DNA of 64,000 bases from Cynocephalus volans (taxonomy: Eukaryota > Chordata > Mammalia > Dermoptera > Cynocephalidae): positions 33,655,001 to 33,719,000 of the forward strand of contig NC_084470.1 of NCBI RefSeq assembly GCF_027409185.1, written 5' to 3'. The stretch's first letter is position 1; each line of letters starts with the position of its first letter. Under the pieces are notes generated by a model that searched no databases, had not been told where the DNA came from, and saw nothing but the letters and a program-made list of their open reading frames with translations. The translations under genes and the position numbers were made by a program. Shown piece by piece: positions 22,869-35,525 of this stretch.

Positions 22869-23405
22869 TGCTAATTCATTTATTTAACAAATATTTATTG
22901 AATTCCCACCATGTTCTGTGCATGAGAAAAGAAACATAAAAGACTAAAAGACTGCTTTCAGGAGTTTACATTTCAATGGAAAGAGATGTTCCATAAATTA
23001 TAAACATAATAATAAATTGCAATATTACAAAGTTTATAGGTGCTATGGAGGAAATAAAAGAAAAATAAGAATGGAGTGTAAGGAGATTTGGGAGTTTGGT
23101 GGGGTTGGGGAAACAATTGCATTACTAAATGTGGCAATCAAGATAGATCTCACTAAGATGGTGATATTTCAACAAAGACTCTAAGGAGTTACAAAAGTTA
23201 TAAAAAAAGGTGTAAGCAAATAAAAGATCTAGAGAACAGGACCTAAGGTAGGAGTGTGCCTGACATGTTTGAGGGACAACAGAGAGGCTGAAGTGGAGTG
23301 AGCAACTCAAAGAGCATCAGGAAATTAAGTCAGAGAGAAAAATGGAAGCCAATCAGGTAGGGACTTTAGCTTTTACTCTGAATGTAAAGGAGAGTCATTA
23401 AAGGA

Positions 23406-23800
23406 TAATTCTTCTTTTCCCTTTATTATGGAAATTGTCAAATACATATAAAAGTATAGAGACTAGTCATCATCCTGCTAAAACAATTACTGATATGAAG
23501 CCAGTATTATTTCATCTGTATCCCTACCCAGTCCGCCAATCCCTGATTATCTTGAAGCAGATTGAAAACATTATATCTCACTTGTAAATAATTTCGTAAT
23601 ATTTTTTAAAGATAGCAACCTTATTGTTTTAAACAGAACCACAAAACCATTATAGCTAAAAATAAAGACCTTAATGTTACCAAATACCTAATCAGTGTTC
23701 ACATTTCTCCAGTTGATTTACAAACTTGTGTTTTGTTGTTATTATTTATGTGCATCAGTTGTTATAGATTGTTTTGAGCAAAGGGGTAACAGAACACTCT
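23406..23800 (-). repeat. LINE-like fragment inserted in the family A repeat
   Basis: 'aattgtcaaatacatataaa', 'cagcaattactgatatgaag'-type text and 'gttcacatttctccagttga' resemble the 3' region of old L1M elements. Subfamily and strand are uncertain. Confidence 0.35.
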
Positions 23801-24393
23801 GGCTAGTGTATTATGAATAGCCTGTGGGGTGGCAAGGAAAAAAGCAGAAATAACACTTGGGAGCTATTCAGCCATCTAAGAGAGAAGCATGATGGTTCAC
23901 ACCAGGATGGGAGCTGGGAGGTGAGAAATGACAGATTTCTGGATATATTTATTTTTAAATTTATTTTTATAAGTTTATAATAAAATTATAAATTGATAAT
24001 TTATACATTTATTTTAAAATTAGAGCCAGTAGATTTTCCAAAGGGATTAGATGCAGGATGTGTGAGAAAGGAATCAAAGGCGACTTCAAGCTTTTTAGAT
24101 TAAGCAGGGCTAACAGGGTTTGTGGTGGATTAGGAATTAAGTTCATACACATTGGGTTCAGATAGCAACTGGACAGTTCAAAATTCAACATAAAAATTAA
24201 ACTTATCAGCATTTTGTTGATGTATAGAGATATAAGACTAGATAAAATCGCCAATATATTCAGTGTAGATTGAAAAGGCAAGATGACCAAGGACATAGCC
24301 ATGGACCATTTCAAGTTATTGAGAAAAAACCAGCAAAGGATTCTGAGCAGTGAACAATGAGGCATGTGTTCTGGAAGTCAAATTGAGGAAGTA

Positions 24394-24474
24394 TGAGTAG
24401 TCTTCAAAAAGTTCATGGAAAGATTTGTACTATCTCTTACTTCTATTTTCCATGAATTTTTTGAAGACCTCTCG
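24394..24474 (-). mobile_element. 81-bp mariner-like MITE, copy 2
   Basis: The arms are 'tgagtagtcttcaaaaagtt' at left and, in reverse complement, 'cgagaggtcttcaaaaaatt' at right. TA dinucleotides flank both ends (24392-24393 and 24475-24476), the target-site duplication expected of Tc1/mariner. The core matches that of 11443-11522 in reverse complement ('gtaagagatagtacaaatc'). Better preserved than copy 1. Confidence 0.88.
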
Positions 24475-24530
24475 TACCTTCTGAAAGAAGCAGTCATCCA
24501 CAGTTTCAAAAGCTACTGTGAACTTAACTA

Positions 24531-26159
24531 AACTGAGAACTGTGATATAAAATAAGTTTACTTATTTATTCATATAATTTTGTTTATATAAAAAATATTT
24601 ATTGCCTATCTACTATTTTTCAGCTAGGCATTAGACACTGCAAATAAAAATGATAACAGAGCATAATTTCTACCTTTAGGATTTTTATTTATCAGTGGAT
24701 ATCCAAGCAATTAGAAGAAATTCTAAAATACATGCATATACTGCACAATGATTCAGTTAGGGTAGATAGCATAGTTTTGTACCTATTAGTCCACCACTGA
24801 CCCCACAAATATGTATAAGTAAATGTTAAAATAATTTGAATAAAATACCATTAAAATTAAAAAATAATAAATTATAAAATGCTATTATAACTTATATCCT
24901 CTTTATGCTCCAGTTAGTTCATTTATAAAGTAGAGCTAAATTAAATCTTATTGTATATTGTTGTGAGGCTATAAAATTATTATGCTTATAAAAGGATGTG
25001 AAAAAATTATGCCCTACAGTTATTTGGTTAAATACCCTTCTGCTAAAGGATACACTTGTAAAGAATAAAACCCAGAGATTAAGTTTTGACAAAAATCCAT
25101 CTTTAAGTCATAGTCTTAAGAGGAGAAGAAAACTGTATCTCTAGAAAGGACTTTAGAAGGAGTGTGAGGAAGCCAAAATAAGAATAAGTGAATAGAAGAT
25201 GAAGTCATGTGTTGGAGAAAGCCCAGAAGAACGAATATTCAGAGGTACCTAGTTGAAGCAGGACTTAAGGGAAACAGAAAGAGCTAAGAGGAAATTGCAA
25301 GTGCATCCTTTTTAAACTGTGGAACTGTATTAGCATAAGATGAAAAGTGGGGCAGCTTGCAAGGGTACAGGACCAAATTTTCAAAAATTCATAAAAATTA
25401 AGAAGAGGGAGAAGTACTATCTTAGGCCCTAGAATGGGAATTCAGTACAATCCAACAAAGACTTCAAGGGCCCAAAACAGCTCAACTAACACCTGGGCTA
25501 AACAGATAGCTTAGCATAGAGTAAGTATTCAGTAAATGGCAGCACTAGCCATCCCTGTCCCTCCTCAAAAAGTCAATATACCAAGGTGTTAGCAGTAGCT
25601 TGCTTTTTTACAGTCTTTGTGTTTCTGTGTGTGTGATCATTTTTAATTTTGTTGAAATAAGTCCATATTACTTTTGTAATAAGGAAAACAATATTGGTGA
25701 CTTTATTGGAAGAGAAATAAAACCCAGCCATATACAGCTTGTCTAGTCCTTATGCAGCCAATCTGAAAGTGAGAATAAATATGACTGGGGCAATCATCTG
25801 CAATCATGAAATTTTCTAACACGAATAAGATCCCAAGGCCTTCCAGGGATGGTGGTGCCACCACCATAATTTTGTCACTGAACCAGGTGCCCTGATACTT
25901 TCTGTTTGCATCTAATTCTAAGAAAATTTGTGCAATTGTAAATATAACCACAGCTTCCCCCTTTTGTGTATTCCAATAATCTTAATTTTTATTTTTAAGG
26001 TTTTTTTTTGTCACCATCTATATGCAAAGCAGGGTGCTTATGAAAAGGGGTACATAGAAGCATACAATTTGAAAAATCCTCTCAAAAGGCTTTAAAATAT
26101 ATTATTCATAAAGGCAATTCTTGAAGAAATTATTCAGTTAAACTAAAAAATTACATTGA
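24531..26159. other. AT-rich non-coding DNA
   Basis: No gene identified. The part 24570-24680 ('aaaatatttattgcctatct', 'agctaggcattagacactgc') resembles the start of another family A copy. The rest is not recognised. Confidence 0.45.
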
Positions 26160-26900
26160 ACTGTGTGGAGTGCTGGGAATCCAGAGGTGAATAAGACACA
26201 AGGGCCGTCCCCTACTAAGAGAGAAAGACATGTAAACAAATAAGTGACAGTGACATATGAGGCAATAGAAGCAAAGAAGAGTCACCTGGAAGTTCAAGGG
26301 TAAGAGTGATTAATGTTATCTCTAAGCTCACAAGAATGTTCCCGAAGTAGGAGATCTATGAACTAAACACTAAAAGGAAGATCCTCAGGCATCCAAAATG
26401 AAGAATCTCATTCTGAATAAGGAATAAAACCTGATACTTGATGGGAAGAGTTGGAGTGAGTAGGGTATCAGCACATGAGATGAGTAAGTTCAACTAAAAG
26501 AATACAAACTCAAAGACCCTGTGGGTTACACTGAAGAACTTGATGAAGAACATTTGGCAGTATGGAAAGAAATGGTTAGGAGGATCATGTTGGGGCAGCA
26601 TATTATGTAAACTGGAGGAAGATAAGTTATATAACAAGATGACTAACAACAAACTGAAAAACCTCTAAATAGAGTATGAGATATGCACATAGATGAGTAG
26701 GAATGGACAGTGAGTTCAGAATTTGAGCAACTTTCAAGAGATGACAGAGTTGTCCACAAAAAGAGGAGATACAGGGATAGGAGAGAATGTTCCAGAGAGC
26801 AAATAATGTGGGTAAGACTGAAAAAACTTTCAAGCCTAGAGCACAGGAATTGCTCTAGTAAGTAAAAGGGAATCTGCAGTGACAGATTTAGTGGAATTTA
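26160..26900 (+). repeat. Ancient interspersed repeat, family 'A'
   Basis: 'gtgctgggaatccagaggtg', 'aataagacacaagggc', 'aaacaaataagtgacagtg' and 'ggcagcatattatgtaaact' follow the family order. Diverged and non-coding. Confidence 0.45.
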
Positions 26901-27649
26901 AGAATTTTATAAGACTGCTTCAACATCAGCACGTAACATTCTTCAGTTTTCTATTTTTATGAATCAGAGAAGCTAAAAAGAACATCAGAGGGAAAAAAGA
27001 AAAAAGGATTCATTGACTTTAAATGAATGAATGCCATAAAAGTTTCTTTGAAAGTTCAGCTCCACAGACATTTCACCTAGTGCTGATTATATATGTCATA
27101 AACTGTGCACTATGGTGCTAGGGATATAAATTTGAGTGAGGTATTGTACCTACTCTTAAGAAACATTCTACTTGGGTTATCAGATCTATAAACAGTTACA
27201 CTGATACAATATTCTCAGTGAAAAGATATATAGAAAGAACAAAAAACATCCAAAATTCTCTGGAATCAATTAATTAAATTAGTCCAGCATATTAATGAGG
27301 TAGTAACCTTGAAATTCCTCACTGTTGAATCATTTAGCTTAACGGTGTCCCATGAGTAAAATATACTCTATAATCCAAGCTAGCATCCTTACTTGATCTA
27401 TGGAAAAACATGAAATATGAGATGAGTATGACTAAAATCAATATATCTGCCTCCATTTTCAAAAAGTAAAGGAAGCTCTCCAAACAATGACAACAGCAAC
27501 AACAGCAACAACAACAAAAACAGAAGAAAGTTAGTACCTTCAGAAACAAAAACAAACAGTAATAGAATTAAGCATAATAGATTATACTTTACCTCATTAT
27601 TTTCTCTAATCAACTTTATGATATATAACACCATCTAATATGCTATGCA
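26901..27649. other. Non-coding DNA with (CAA)n tract
   Basis: A CAA/CAG-like tract lies at 27486-27522. The minus-strand open frames crossing it are runs of Cys or Leu and are low-complexity artefacts. 27070-27210 may be a further family A piece. Confidence 0.5.
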
Positions 27650-30600
27650 ATATATGTCAAGGAAATAAGTAAGACAATTATACTTAAAAAGCAGGGAAGG
27701 TAAAGGGGCCTCAATAGAAGTCTATTCTTCACTCAAAGTGATAAATGATAACCACCATTAAGCTGTGATAAGTTACATATGTATCGATAATACCTAGAAT
27801 AACCACTAAGAAAAATATACAATCAATATAATAAAAAAAGATAAATAAAAATGTTTAAGTAATTCACAAAAAGGCAAGAGAAAAGAAACCACGAAATGAG
27901 AGCAGAGTGAATAAATAGACAACAATAGATAAAATAGCCCAGTTAAGTGCTCACATATCAATAATTACTCTAAATGTAAATGGTCTAAAAACATCGGTAA
28001 AAGACAGAGGTGTGTAGAGTGAATTAGAAAACATGACCCAACTGTAAGCTGTTCAAACATAATGACATAGATGGGTTGAAAGAAAAATGCCAGAAAAAGA
28101 TAAATGATAAAAATATTAATAAGAAGGAAGCAGGAGTGTTTATATCAATATCATGTAAAATAGACTTCAGAATAAGAAAAATTACTAGTGAAAAAAAGGA
28201 ACATTATATAATAATAAAATAATCAATTTATCAAGATTATATAGCAATCCTAAATGTGTATGCACCAAACAAAAGAGCTTCAAAATACAGGAGGCAAAAC
28301 TGATAGAGGTGAAAATAGAAATAGACAAATCTGCAATTACAGTTGAATACAGCATCCCACTGTCAGCAATTGATAAAACTATTAGAAAAAATTAAACAAA
28401 GATATGGAAGAGCTGAACAACACTATCAACCCAAGAGGATTAAACTGACATTTATAAAACTTCTTTTAACAACAGTAAAATACGAACTCTTCAAGCACTC
28501 ATGGAATGTTCACTAAGATAGACCACATTCTGGACCATAGAATAAATCTTACCAAATTTTAAAGGAATTGAAATCATACAGTGTACATTTCTGATCATGA
28601 TGGAATCAAACTAAAAACTAATGACAGAAAGACAACAGAAAGATTTCTAAAACACTTAGAAATTGAAATAATAATGAACCACATTGTATGTATATTGACA
28701 AAATTTTTTTAAAAACACTATTATTTCCTCATTGTATTTTCATGTATCCTTGTCAAAATTAACTGACCATTGTTCCAGTTAATAAAGAAGTGTAATAGAG
28801 ACCAAAATCAGAGAAAAAAAAAGAAATTAAAATGTGTTAAAAAAAAAGTCTCAGAAAAAAATTTTAAATAAATATAACTGAACAAAAATAAAAGCACATA
28901 TCAAAATCTGTGGATACAACTAAAGTGTGCTGACAGGGAAATTTATAGCACAAATTGGTTATGTTAGAAAAAAAGAAAGATCTCAAATTAGTAATCTAAG
29001 ACCTACCAGAAGAAACTGGAAAAAAAAGAACAAAGTAAAACCAAAACAACCAGAAGGAAGAAAATAGAGAGCATAAATTAATAAAATTGAATATAGGAAA
29101 ACAATGAAATAAAACCTTGGCTCTGCAAAGAAAAAAAAATTAATAAAATTGAGAAACATCTAGGAAGATAGACAAATAAGCAAATTCAAGAATAAACTAA
29201 GGGATACCACCACAGATCCAGCAGTCACTAAAAGGATAATAAGGGAATACTTCAAAACACTTTAGACTCCTAAATCTGACAGCTTAGAAAAGATGGACAA
29301 ATTCCTTGATAATGTAAGCTACCAAAATTCAGCCTAGATGAAACAGATTATTTGAATAATCCTATGAATGTTTAAAAATTGAATTTGTAATTTTAAATTT
29401 CCTGACAAAAGAATGACTGGCTTATCTGGTTTCACTGGAGAATTTCACCAAGTTCAAAGAATTAAAACCAATTTTGTATAATTGCTTCCAGAAAATAGAA
29501 AACAAATATTATCCTGATACCAAAACCAAAAACATAAAATGCAAAAAAGTAAAACTACAGGTCAGTACCTGTCAAAAACTTAGGTACCAAGATATGCAAC
29601 AAGATTTTAGCAAATTGAAACCAAAAATATTTTTTAAAAATGCAACAGGACCAAGTAAGATTTATGTCATTTTACCAAGGCTGCATTGATATGAAAAAAA
29701 ATAAATCAATGTAGTCCACCTTACAAATAGGCTACAGAAGAAAAATCATATGATCATATTAATTGACAGAGAAAAATCATTCAGCAAAACTCAACACCCG
29801 TTTTTGATAAAAACTCTCAGGAATAGAGGGGGATTTCCTCAATTTCATGTAGAGCACCAAAAACCTACAGTTAATATCATAATTAGTGGCCAAAAACTGA
29901 ATGTTTTTCTCTCTAAGACCAGGAACAAGGCAAGGATGTTTTCTCTCACTTCTCTTACTTGGTATAGTACTGGAAGTTTTAGCTAGAGGAATGTGACAAG
30001 AAAAACAAATTAAAGGCATAAAGAATGGAAAGAAAAAAACAAAACTCTATTTGAAGATTAATTGATTGCCTATATAGAAAAACCTAAAGAAGCTACAAAA
30101 ATACCTCCTAGAACTAATAATTGTGTTCAGTAAGGTTGAAGTACATCAACACACAGATATCAATTACTTTTTTATATACTGATAATGAATGGGTAAAAAC
30201 CAAAATAAAAATAAATGCAGTAATACCACATACAATTGCCCCCAAACGTGAAATACTCAAGTATAAATGTAACAAAACATGTACAGGTCCCATATGATGA
30301 AAATTATAGAATGCTGATAAAAGAAATCAAAAAGACTTTCAATGTTTGAGAAACATATTATGTTTTTTTATTGGAAGATTCATTGTAGTAAAGATGTTTG
30401 TTCTCCCTAAATTGATCTATTAATACAAATCAAAATATCAGCAAGTTTCTCAACAGACATAAACGAGTTTATTCTAAAATATATATGTAAAAGTTTTTGA
30501 ATTAGCCAAATCAACTTTGAAAAAGAAGAAGAAAGTAGGAGGAATAAAAACTTTCTCCAATATTAAGGCTTACAATATAGCCTAAGTAGTCATTACATTG

Positions 30601-32110
30601 TGGTATTGAAAGAGGCCTAAACACATAGATCAGTGGAAAAGAATAGAGAACACAGAAATACACCCAAACAAACATGCCCACTTAATTTTTTATAAAGGAG
30701 TACAAGTCAATAAATGGTGCTGGAGCAATTGGATAGTCATCAGCAAAAAATGAATCTCATCTACATAAAAATTAACTCAGAATGAATCATGAACTTAAGG
30801 GTAAAACTTAAGTCCATTAAGAACATAAGACAAACTTTTTAGGACATAGAACTAGGCAAAAAGTTCTAAGATTTGTCATCAATACCATGATCCATAAGAG
30901 TGAAAAACATGCTAAATTGAACTTCATCGAAATCTAAAATATGTACTCAGTTAAAGACCCTGCTGAAAGGACTAAAAAAATAAAAATAAAAACAAATAGA
31001 GAAAACATTTGCAAATCACATACATAACAAAGGTGTTATAGCTAGAATACATGAAGAATTCTCTAAACTCAAAAATGCAGTTGATCCAATTAGAAAATAG
31101 GCCAAAAAATACACAGACATTTCACAGATATAGAAGTACATACAGAAGAAAAATGAATAGATTTAAAGATTTTCAATATCGTTAGCCAATAGAGAAACAA
31201 AAATTAAAACCATAAAGCCATAGTTAGATATTACTTCACACCTATTGGAAAAGCTACTATTAAAAAGAGAAACCACCAAATACTGGCAAGGCTGTGTAGA
31301 GAAACTGGATCATTCACAAATTGCTGGTTTGAATGTAAAATGGTATAACCACTCTAGAAAATAGTTCACTTCAAAACTAAAAATGAACTTACCACACAAC
31401 ACAGCAATTGCATAGTTGGGCATTTATCATGAAGAAATGAAGACTTATTTTCATATAAGAACCTGTATATTGTTCTTAGCAGCTTTTCACAGTAGCCAAT
31501 AACTGGAAACTATGTAGATGTCCTTCAAAGGGTGGATGACTAAAAACACTGTGATACATCCATATCATGAAATACTACTACTCAGCAATAAAAAAAAGTA
31601 ATGAACCACTGATACACTTAACATCTTGGACCTCAAGGAAATTATGCTGAGTGAAAAAAAATAATCTCAAAAGGATACATGACTGCATAATTCCATTTAT
31701 ATAACATTTATTATATAGCATAAGTATAAATATTGAGAACACATTAGTGTTGCCAGGGGTTAAGGATGGAGAAGTAGAATGGTGTGGCTATAAAAGTAAC
31801 ACAGGCAAGTCTTGACATGATGGTATAGTTGAGTATCTCAATTGTGGTGGTAGTTACACAAAGCTACATATGAAACAAAATTCTACAGAACTATATACAC
31901 AGAGACGCAAGTGAATACATGTATAATGGGTGAAATCTGATCTGGATGGTGTCAATTTCTTGATTTTGATATTATATTGCGGTTCTGTGGGATGTTGTTA
32001 TAGTGGAGGGGCTGAGGGAGAAGTCCATGAGATTTCCCTGTGCATCTTTCTGCAAACTTCTATGAATTTATGATTACTTCAAAATAAAAGTGGTTCATTT
32101 TTGTTATTGT
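27650..32110 (+). repeat. Old L1M LINE, ORF2 and 3' UTR, degraded
   Basis: A roughly 4.4-kb plus-strand L1 fossil. Upstream landmarks are 'ataaccactaagaaaaatat' in the inter-ORF region and 'ctctaaatgtaaatggtcta' at the start of the ORF2 endonuclease part. Reverse-transcriptase and C-terminal text follows to 'cacctattggaaaagctact', then a 3' UTR ending in 'tatgattacttcaaaataaa'. Dozens of frameshifts and stops; the longest plus-strand frames are about 70-78 codons. The 3' UTR type points to an old L1M subfamily. Confidence 0.85.
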
Positions 32111-33362
32111 TTTTAAGGTTGTGAAAAGAACTGATGGATGATCATGAGTTTCACTCTGTCATCTCTGAACATTGCCACCATTTTCTTAGTTCTGAGTCCT
32201 AAAGTCATTTTATATAAAAAGTATAAACTCGTGGCAACACAGGCAGAGGATGTGGCCAGAGACTTGCACTAAAGATATTCTTTCCAGAATAGCAATGTAA
32301 TATAATTTTTACTTTCACTTACATTTGTCATCAAGAGTACTCCCCACTGGAAAGGAGAGGGGAACGGGGATTGGTAGAGAAATGAAGGGAAAAAAATACA
32401 GAAGACGAGTAAATTGGAATGAGTCTTTTTGCAATAATGCCCCCAAATATTTGGATCTGGGACAATATTTCCTTTTTATCTCAATGAAGCCAAAATTTAC
32501 ATGTCCGTGGTCATTTTATTTTTAAATATATTTTAGTTATTGTATTTATTACTAATCTCAAAATCTTTGTATTTTGCACCAATATGTAATAAAAATCAAG
32601 TTTCTTAATGCAAATAAATGAAAAGTCTAAGAAAAACGATAATTCAGGTGAAATAGATTTTAAAGGCATAGGAGAGATATGTAAAAGGCAGTAGCAGTCC
32701 TTTATTAAACTTCAATAAGTGTCTCTCTAATTCTTAATTCAATATCTGCCTCTTGAATCTTAATAGCCATTCTTTTCTCCCTTCCCAGTGGGAAAGGGCT
32801 TAGACCAGAAGTCAAGAAGTTAGAGCACATAGCTCCACCTCTGTCATTTATTAGCTCTGTGGTCACTGATTCATTAGGCTCAGCTTCTTCATCAGTGTAA
32901 TTTGAGAGCAAAGAATGCACAAGAAAGCATTTTGTAAGGAAGTAAAAACTTAAGGGCACTATAGCTTCTCAGCTTCTAGCAAATTGGCCATGTACAGAGA
33001 AAGAACTAAAATATTCAGATTAAGCCAAAGAACACCGTTAAGGACATTAATAAGAGATCTCTGGGAGCTCAAAGATAAATCTGTAGAGTAAAATTCTAGT
33101 TGTCTCTCATGTAAGGAATATGTGGTAAAAGGAACTCATAGCTTGTAACACTGCCTTTTTATGAAAGTATCATGAGTATTGATAAAACAAAATATATGTA
33201 GAGGACCTATCACAGAAAAGAACTTAGATATAACAAAAATTAAAATGTAGGTTTGAAAACATAGTTAAGGAACCAAAAGATGATCCAGAACAGATGAGAA
33301 CAGATGGATATGAAATGAAAGCACCATGTTATGTGTTCTGAGTCTGTATCTCAATTGGTGAG
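32111..33362. other. Non-coding DNA with a MIR fragment
   Basis: 32790-32900 reads like MIR ('caagaagttagagcacatag', 'tagctctgtggtcactgatt', 'ggctcagcttcttcatcagt'). Nothing else identified. Confidence 0.5.
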
Positions 33363-33790
33363 TGTATTAGTCTGTTTCTGTTGCTTATAACTTGAAACTG
33401 GGTAATTTATAAGAAACACTGTTTATTGCTTACAGTTTAGAAAGCTGGAACATCCAAAGTCCAGGGAGCACATCTGGTGTGTCTTGTTCTTGGTGGTGGC
33501 TCTACGGTGATACAAGGTATCACATGCCAAATAGGAGCCAAGAGAGATCATAGAGAGCTAACAGAAAGAGCTAACTCCTCACCTCTCTTCCTTTCTGAAG
33601 CCCTTAGGACCACGCCCATGACCACCATTAAACCATCAATTTATTAATCCATTTACTAGGGCGTGGTCCTCACAATCTAATCCCCTCCTAGAGGCCCCAC
33701 CCTTCAATTACCATAATGGATTTCCCACCCTCAACAGTTACAGTGGGGATTAAGCTTCAATGAGTCTGGGGGGACATTCAGTCTTCCGGA
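33363..33790 (-). mobile_element. MaLR solo LTR, antisense (MST/MLT-like)
   Basis: Opens 'tgtattagtctgtttctgtt', with 'gaaactgggtaatttataag', 'catccaaagtccagggagca' and 'ccccacccttcaattaccat', closing 'ggggggacattcagtc'. Same subfamily and orientation as 20797-21197, with which it can be aligned along its full length. About 430 bp; the right edge is approximate. Confidence 0.87.
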
Positions 33791-34984
33791 GTGATTATGT
33801 ATAGACTGCTTGCTGTAAGTTGGACATCAGTAATATATTTCTCTTGTGGTTCATTGTTTTTATTTGTTTTGAATTTCTTGGGCTTTGATAATTCTCCTTT
33901 GATGAGTTGCTAACTGCTATGGGTAAGAAACTGTCAGGTTTATAAGCACAATTTACCCTTAGGTACCTGCACTTTGATTTTATTACTTTATTAATAAAAA
34001 ATAGCAATCAAGTGAATTGCCCTTTTAAACCCAGAAGTGGTTAAACACTAAGCCAGACCTTAATGAAAGCTAAATGGTGAGCTCTAAAATATCCCATAGC
34101 AAAGAATTTAGTGCAATGAGCAGTTTCAGAGCAAGAAAAAGATAGGGTTTTGTGAGTCAAAGACACTGACTCACAAAGTGGTTACCGTGTGCTGCAGCTC
34201 CAGTGAGAGACAGAAGAATCACCAGCTTCACAGATCAGCCATCACCACGGTGCAGGTGGCTTATGGCCTGACAGGGCCAAGACCCATAACTGGGCCAACA
34301 GTACAGAATGGCTGATGCGATTTGCTGGGTAGAAGAGATCAGAGCCATCATCTCGGAGAACCCAGATAGTAATTTTACTAAAATAGGCCATTTAGAGAAA
34401 TGGAACCAGAATAGGCCATTTCCGAGAAATGGATAACACGGCCTTTCTCTGTGTGGCTTTGCACACAAATAGCCTGAAAAGTAAAAGGATGATGGAGGAA
34501 GAGCCTGAAAAAGACATAAAGTCATAGAAATCGAAAGATAGGTGATGGGAAAAAGATTTGAGAATTTTCGGTTTAACAGAGGCAGCAGGAGGCATTGGAG
34601 CAATTCTAAGGCTTGCAGAATGTAGTATATGGAATCTCCTAACTTGCAGAGAATTTTGAAGAAGAAAAAGATCGTGAAATGAAATTAGTTACCTGATAGT
34701 ATTTTGCTCCATAGAAAGTCATTTAGATTTGAGATAGTCTAGTTATTCAGGTACCAGGATCCCAAGTATAAGGTAGCCCCATCTTTGCCTTTGCTGACTT
34801 CTTTACTTGTTGCAGGCTTTTCTTCATAGCCCTGTGACAAGCTTGAAAAAAAGAGAAGATGCCAAATATTTCTTCTACATAAAATATTTTTCTTTCCTGG
34901 CTGATACGAGAGATTGTCATTGGAAAGCCCTGTGCGGAGGTCCAAAGATTCAGTACAGATTTCTCACTGGAGAAAGAGAAAACT
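33791..34984. other. Non-coding DNA, nothing identified
   Basis: No named repeat. A local direct repeat around 34382-34432 repeats 'aataggccatttagagaaatg' with slight changes about 30 bp apart. Minus-strand open frames at 34235-34603 have no recognisable domain. Confidence 0.5.
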
Positions 34985-35260
34985 TACTGCTGCTTTCTCA
35001 TACCTCCATGTAGCCATTCCTAATCTTGTTCCATCTGTCCCCTCTGCCTGGAACGACATTGCCTTCCTGCCCTGTTCAAGTTATCCTTACTCGTCAATGC
35101 CTAACTCAATCATCTCTTTGCCCTGTGAATCCAATCATTTTCCTTTCTCCACTCAAGCAATGGATTATATTTTCTGGTACTCTCTTAGTTACTTGTTAAT
35201 GCTAAATATTTATTGTTAATGTTAAATATTTTCACCTTTATTATTATATTTTGCTTATAC
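34985..35260 (+). repeat. L2 LINE 3' fragment
   Basis: 'tcccctctgcctggaacgac', 'cctgttcaagttatccttac' and 'tgcctaactcaatcatctct' follow the L2 3' region. An embedded open frame (34914-35219) is incidental. Confidence 0.65.
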
Positions 35261-35289
35261 ATGGCTCTCCTCCCCACTAGACAGAAGAA

Positions 35290-35525
35290 AAAGCTCTGGC
35301 AATGAAATTAGAGTTAAAATTCTGACTTGGCAACTTTTTTGTTGGATAATCTAAGACAAATCACTTACCAACCTTTTTGTGCCTCACTATCTTTAAGGAT
35401 AGTGTGGGAATAATAATAACAATAATAAATACTACATACGATTATAGTAAGGATAATAGAAATTGATAAAATAAAGTATTCCCCAAATGTGTGGTATACA
35501 GTAAGTGTTCAATAAATGTTAGCTG
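35290..35525 (+). repeat. MIR SINE
   Basis: 'aattctgacttggcaacttt', 'gacaaatcacttaccaacct', 'tttgtgcctcactatcttta', then 'acagtaagtgttcaataaat': the MIR order, including its 3' end. Confidence 0.75.

Larger units (their letters stand above)
22869..24530 (+). repeat. Ancient interspersed repeat, family 'A', longest copy, with two insertions
   Basis: The longest family A copy. It runs from 'catttatttaacaaatattt' through 'aggagtttacatttcaatgg', 'ataggtgctatggaggaaat', 'gggacaacagagaggctgaa', 'gaacactctggctagtgtat', 'gaatcaaaggcgacttcaag' and 'cacattgggttcagatagca'. It is interrupted at about 23406-23800 by LINE-like text and at 24394-24474 by the mariner-like MITE. Family not named. Non-coding. 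Confidence 0.5.

Noticed and set aside
27334..27634. Cys/Leu-rich open frames
   Set aside because: Produced by a CAA/CAG simple repeat read on the minus strand.
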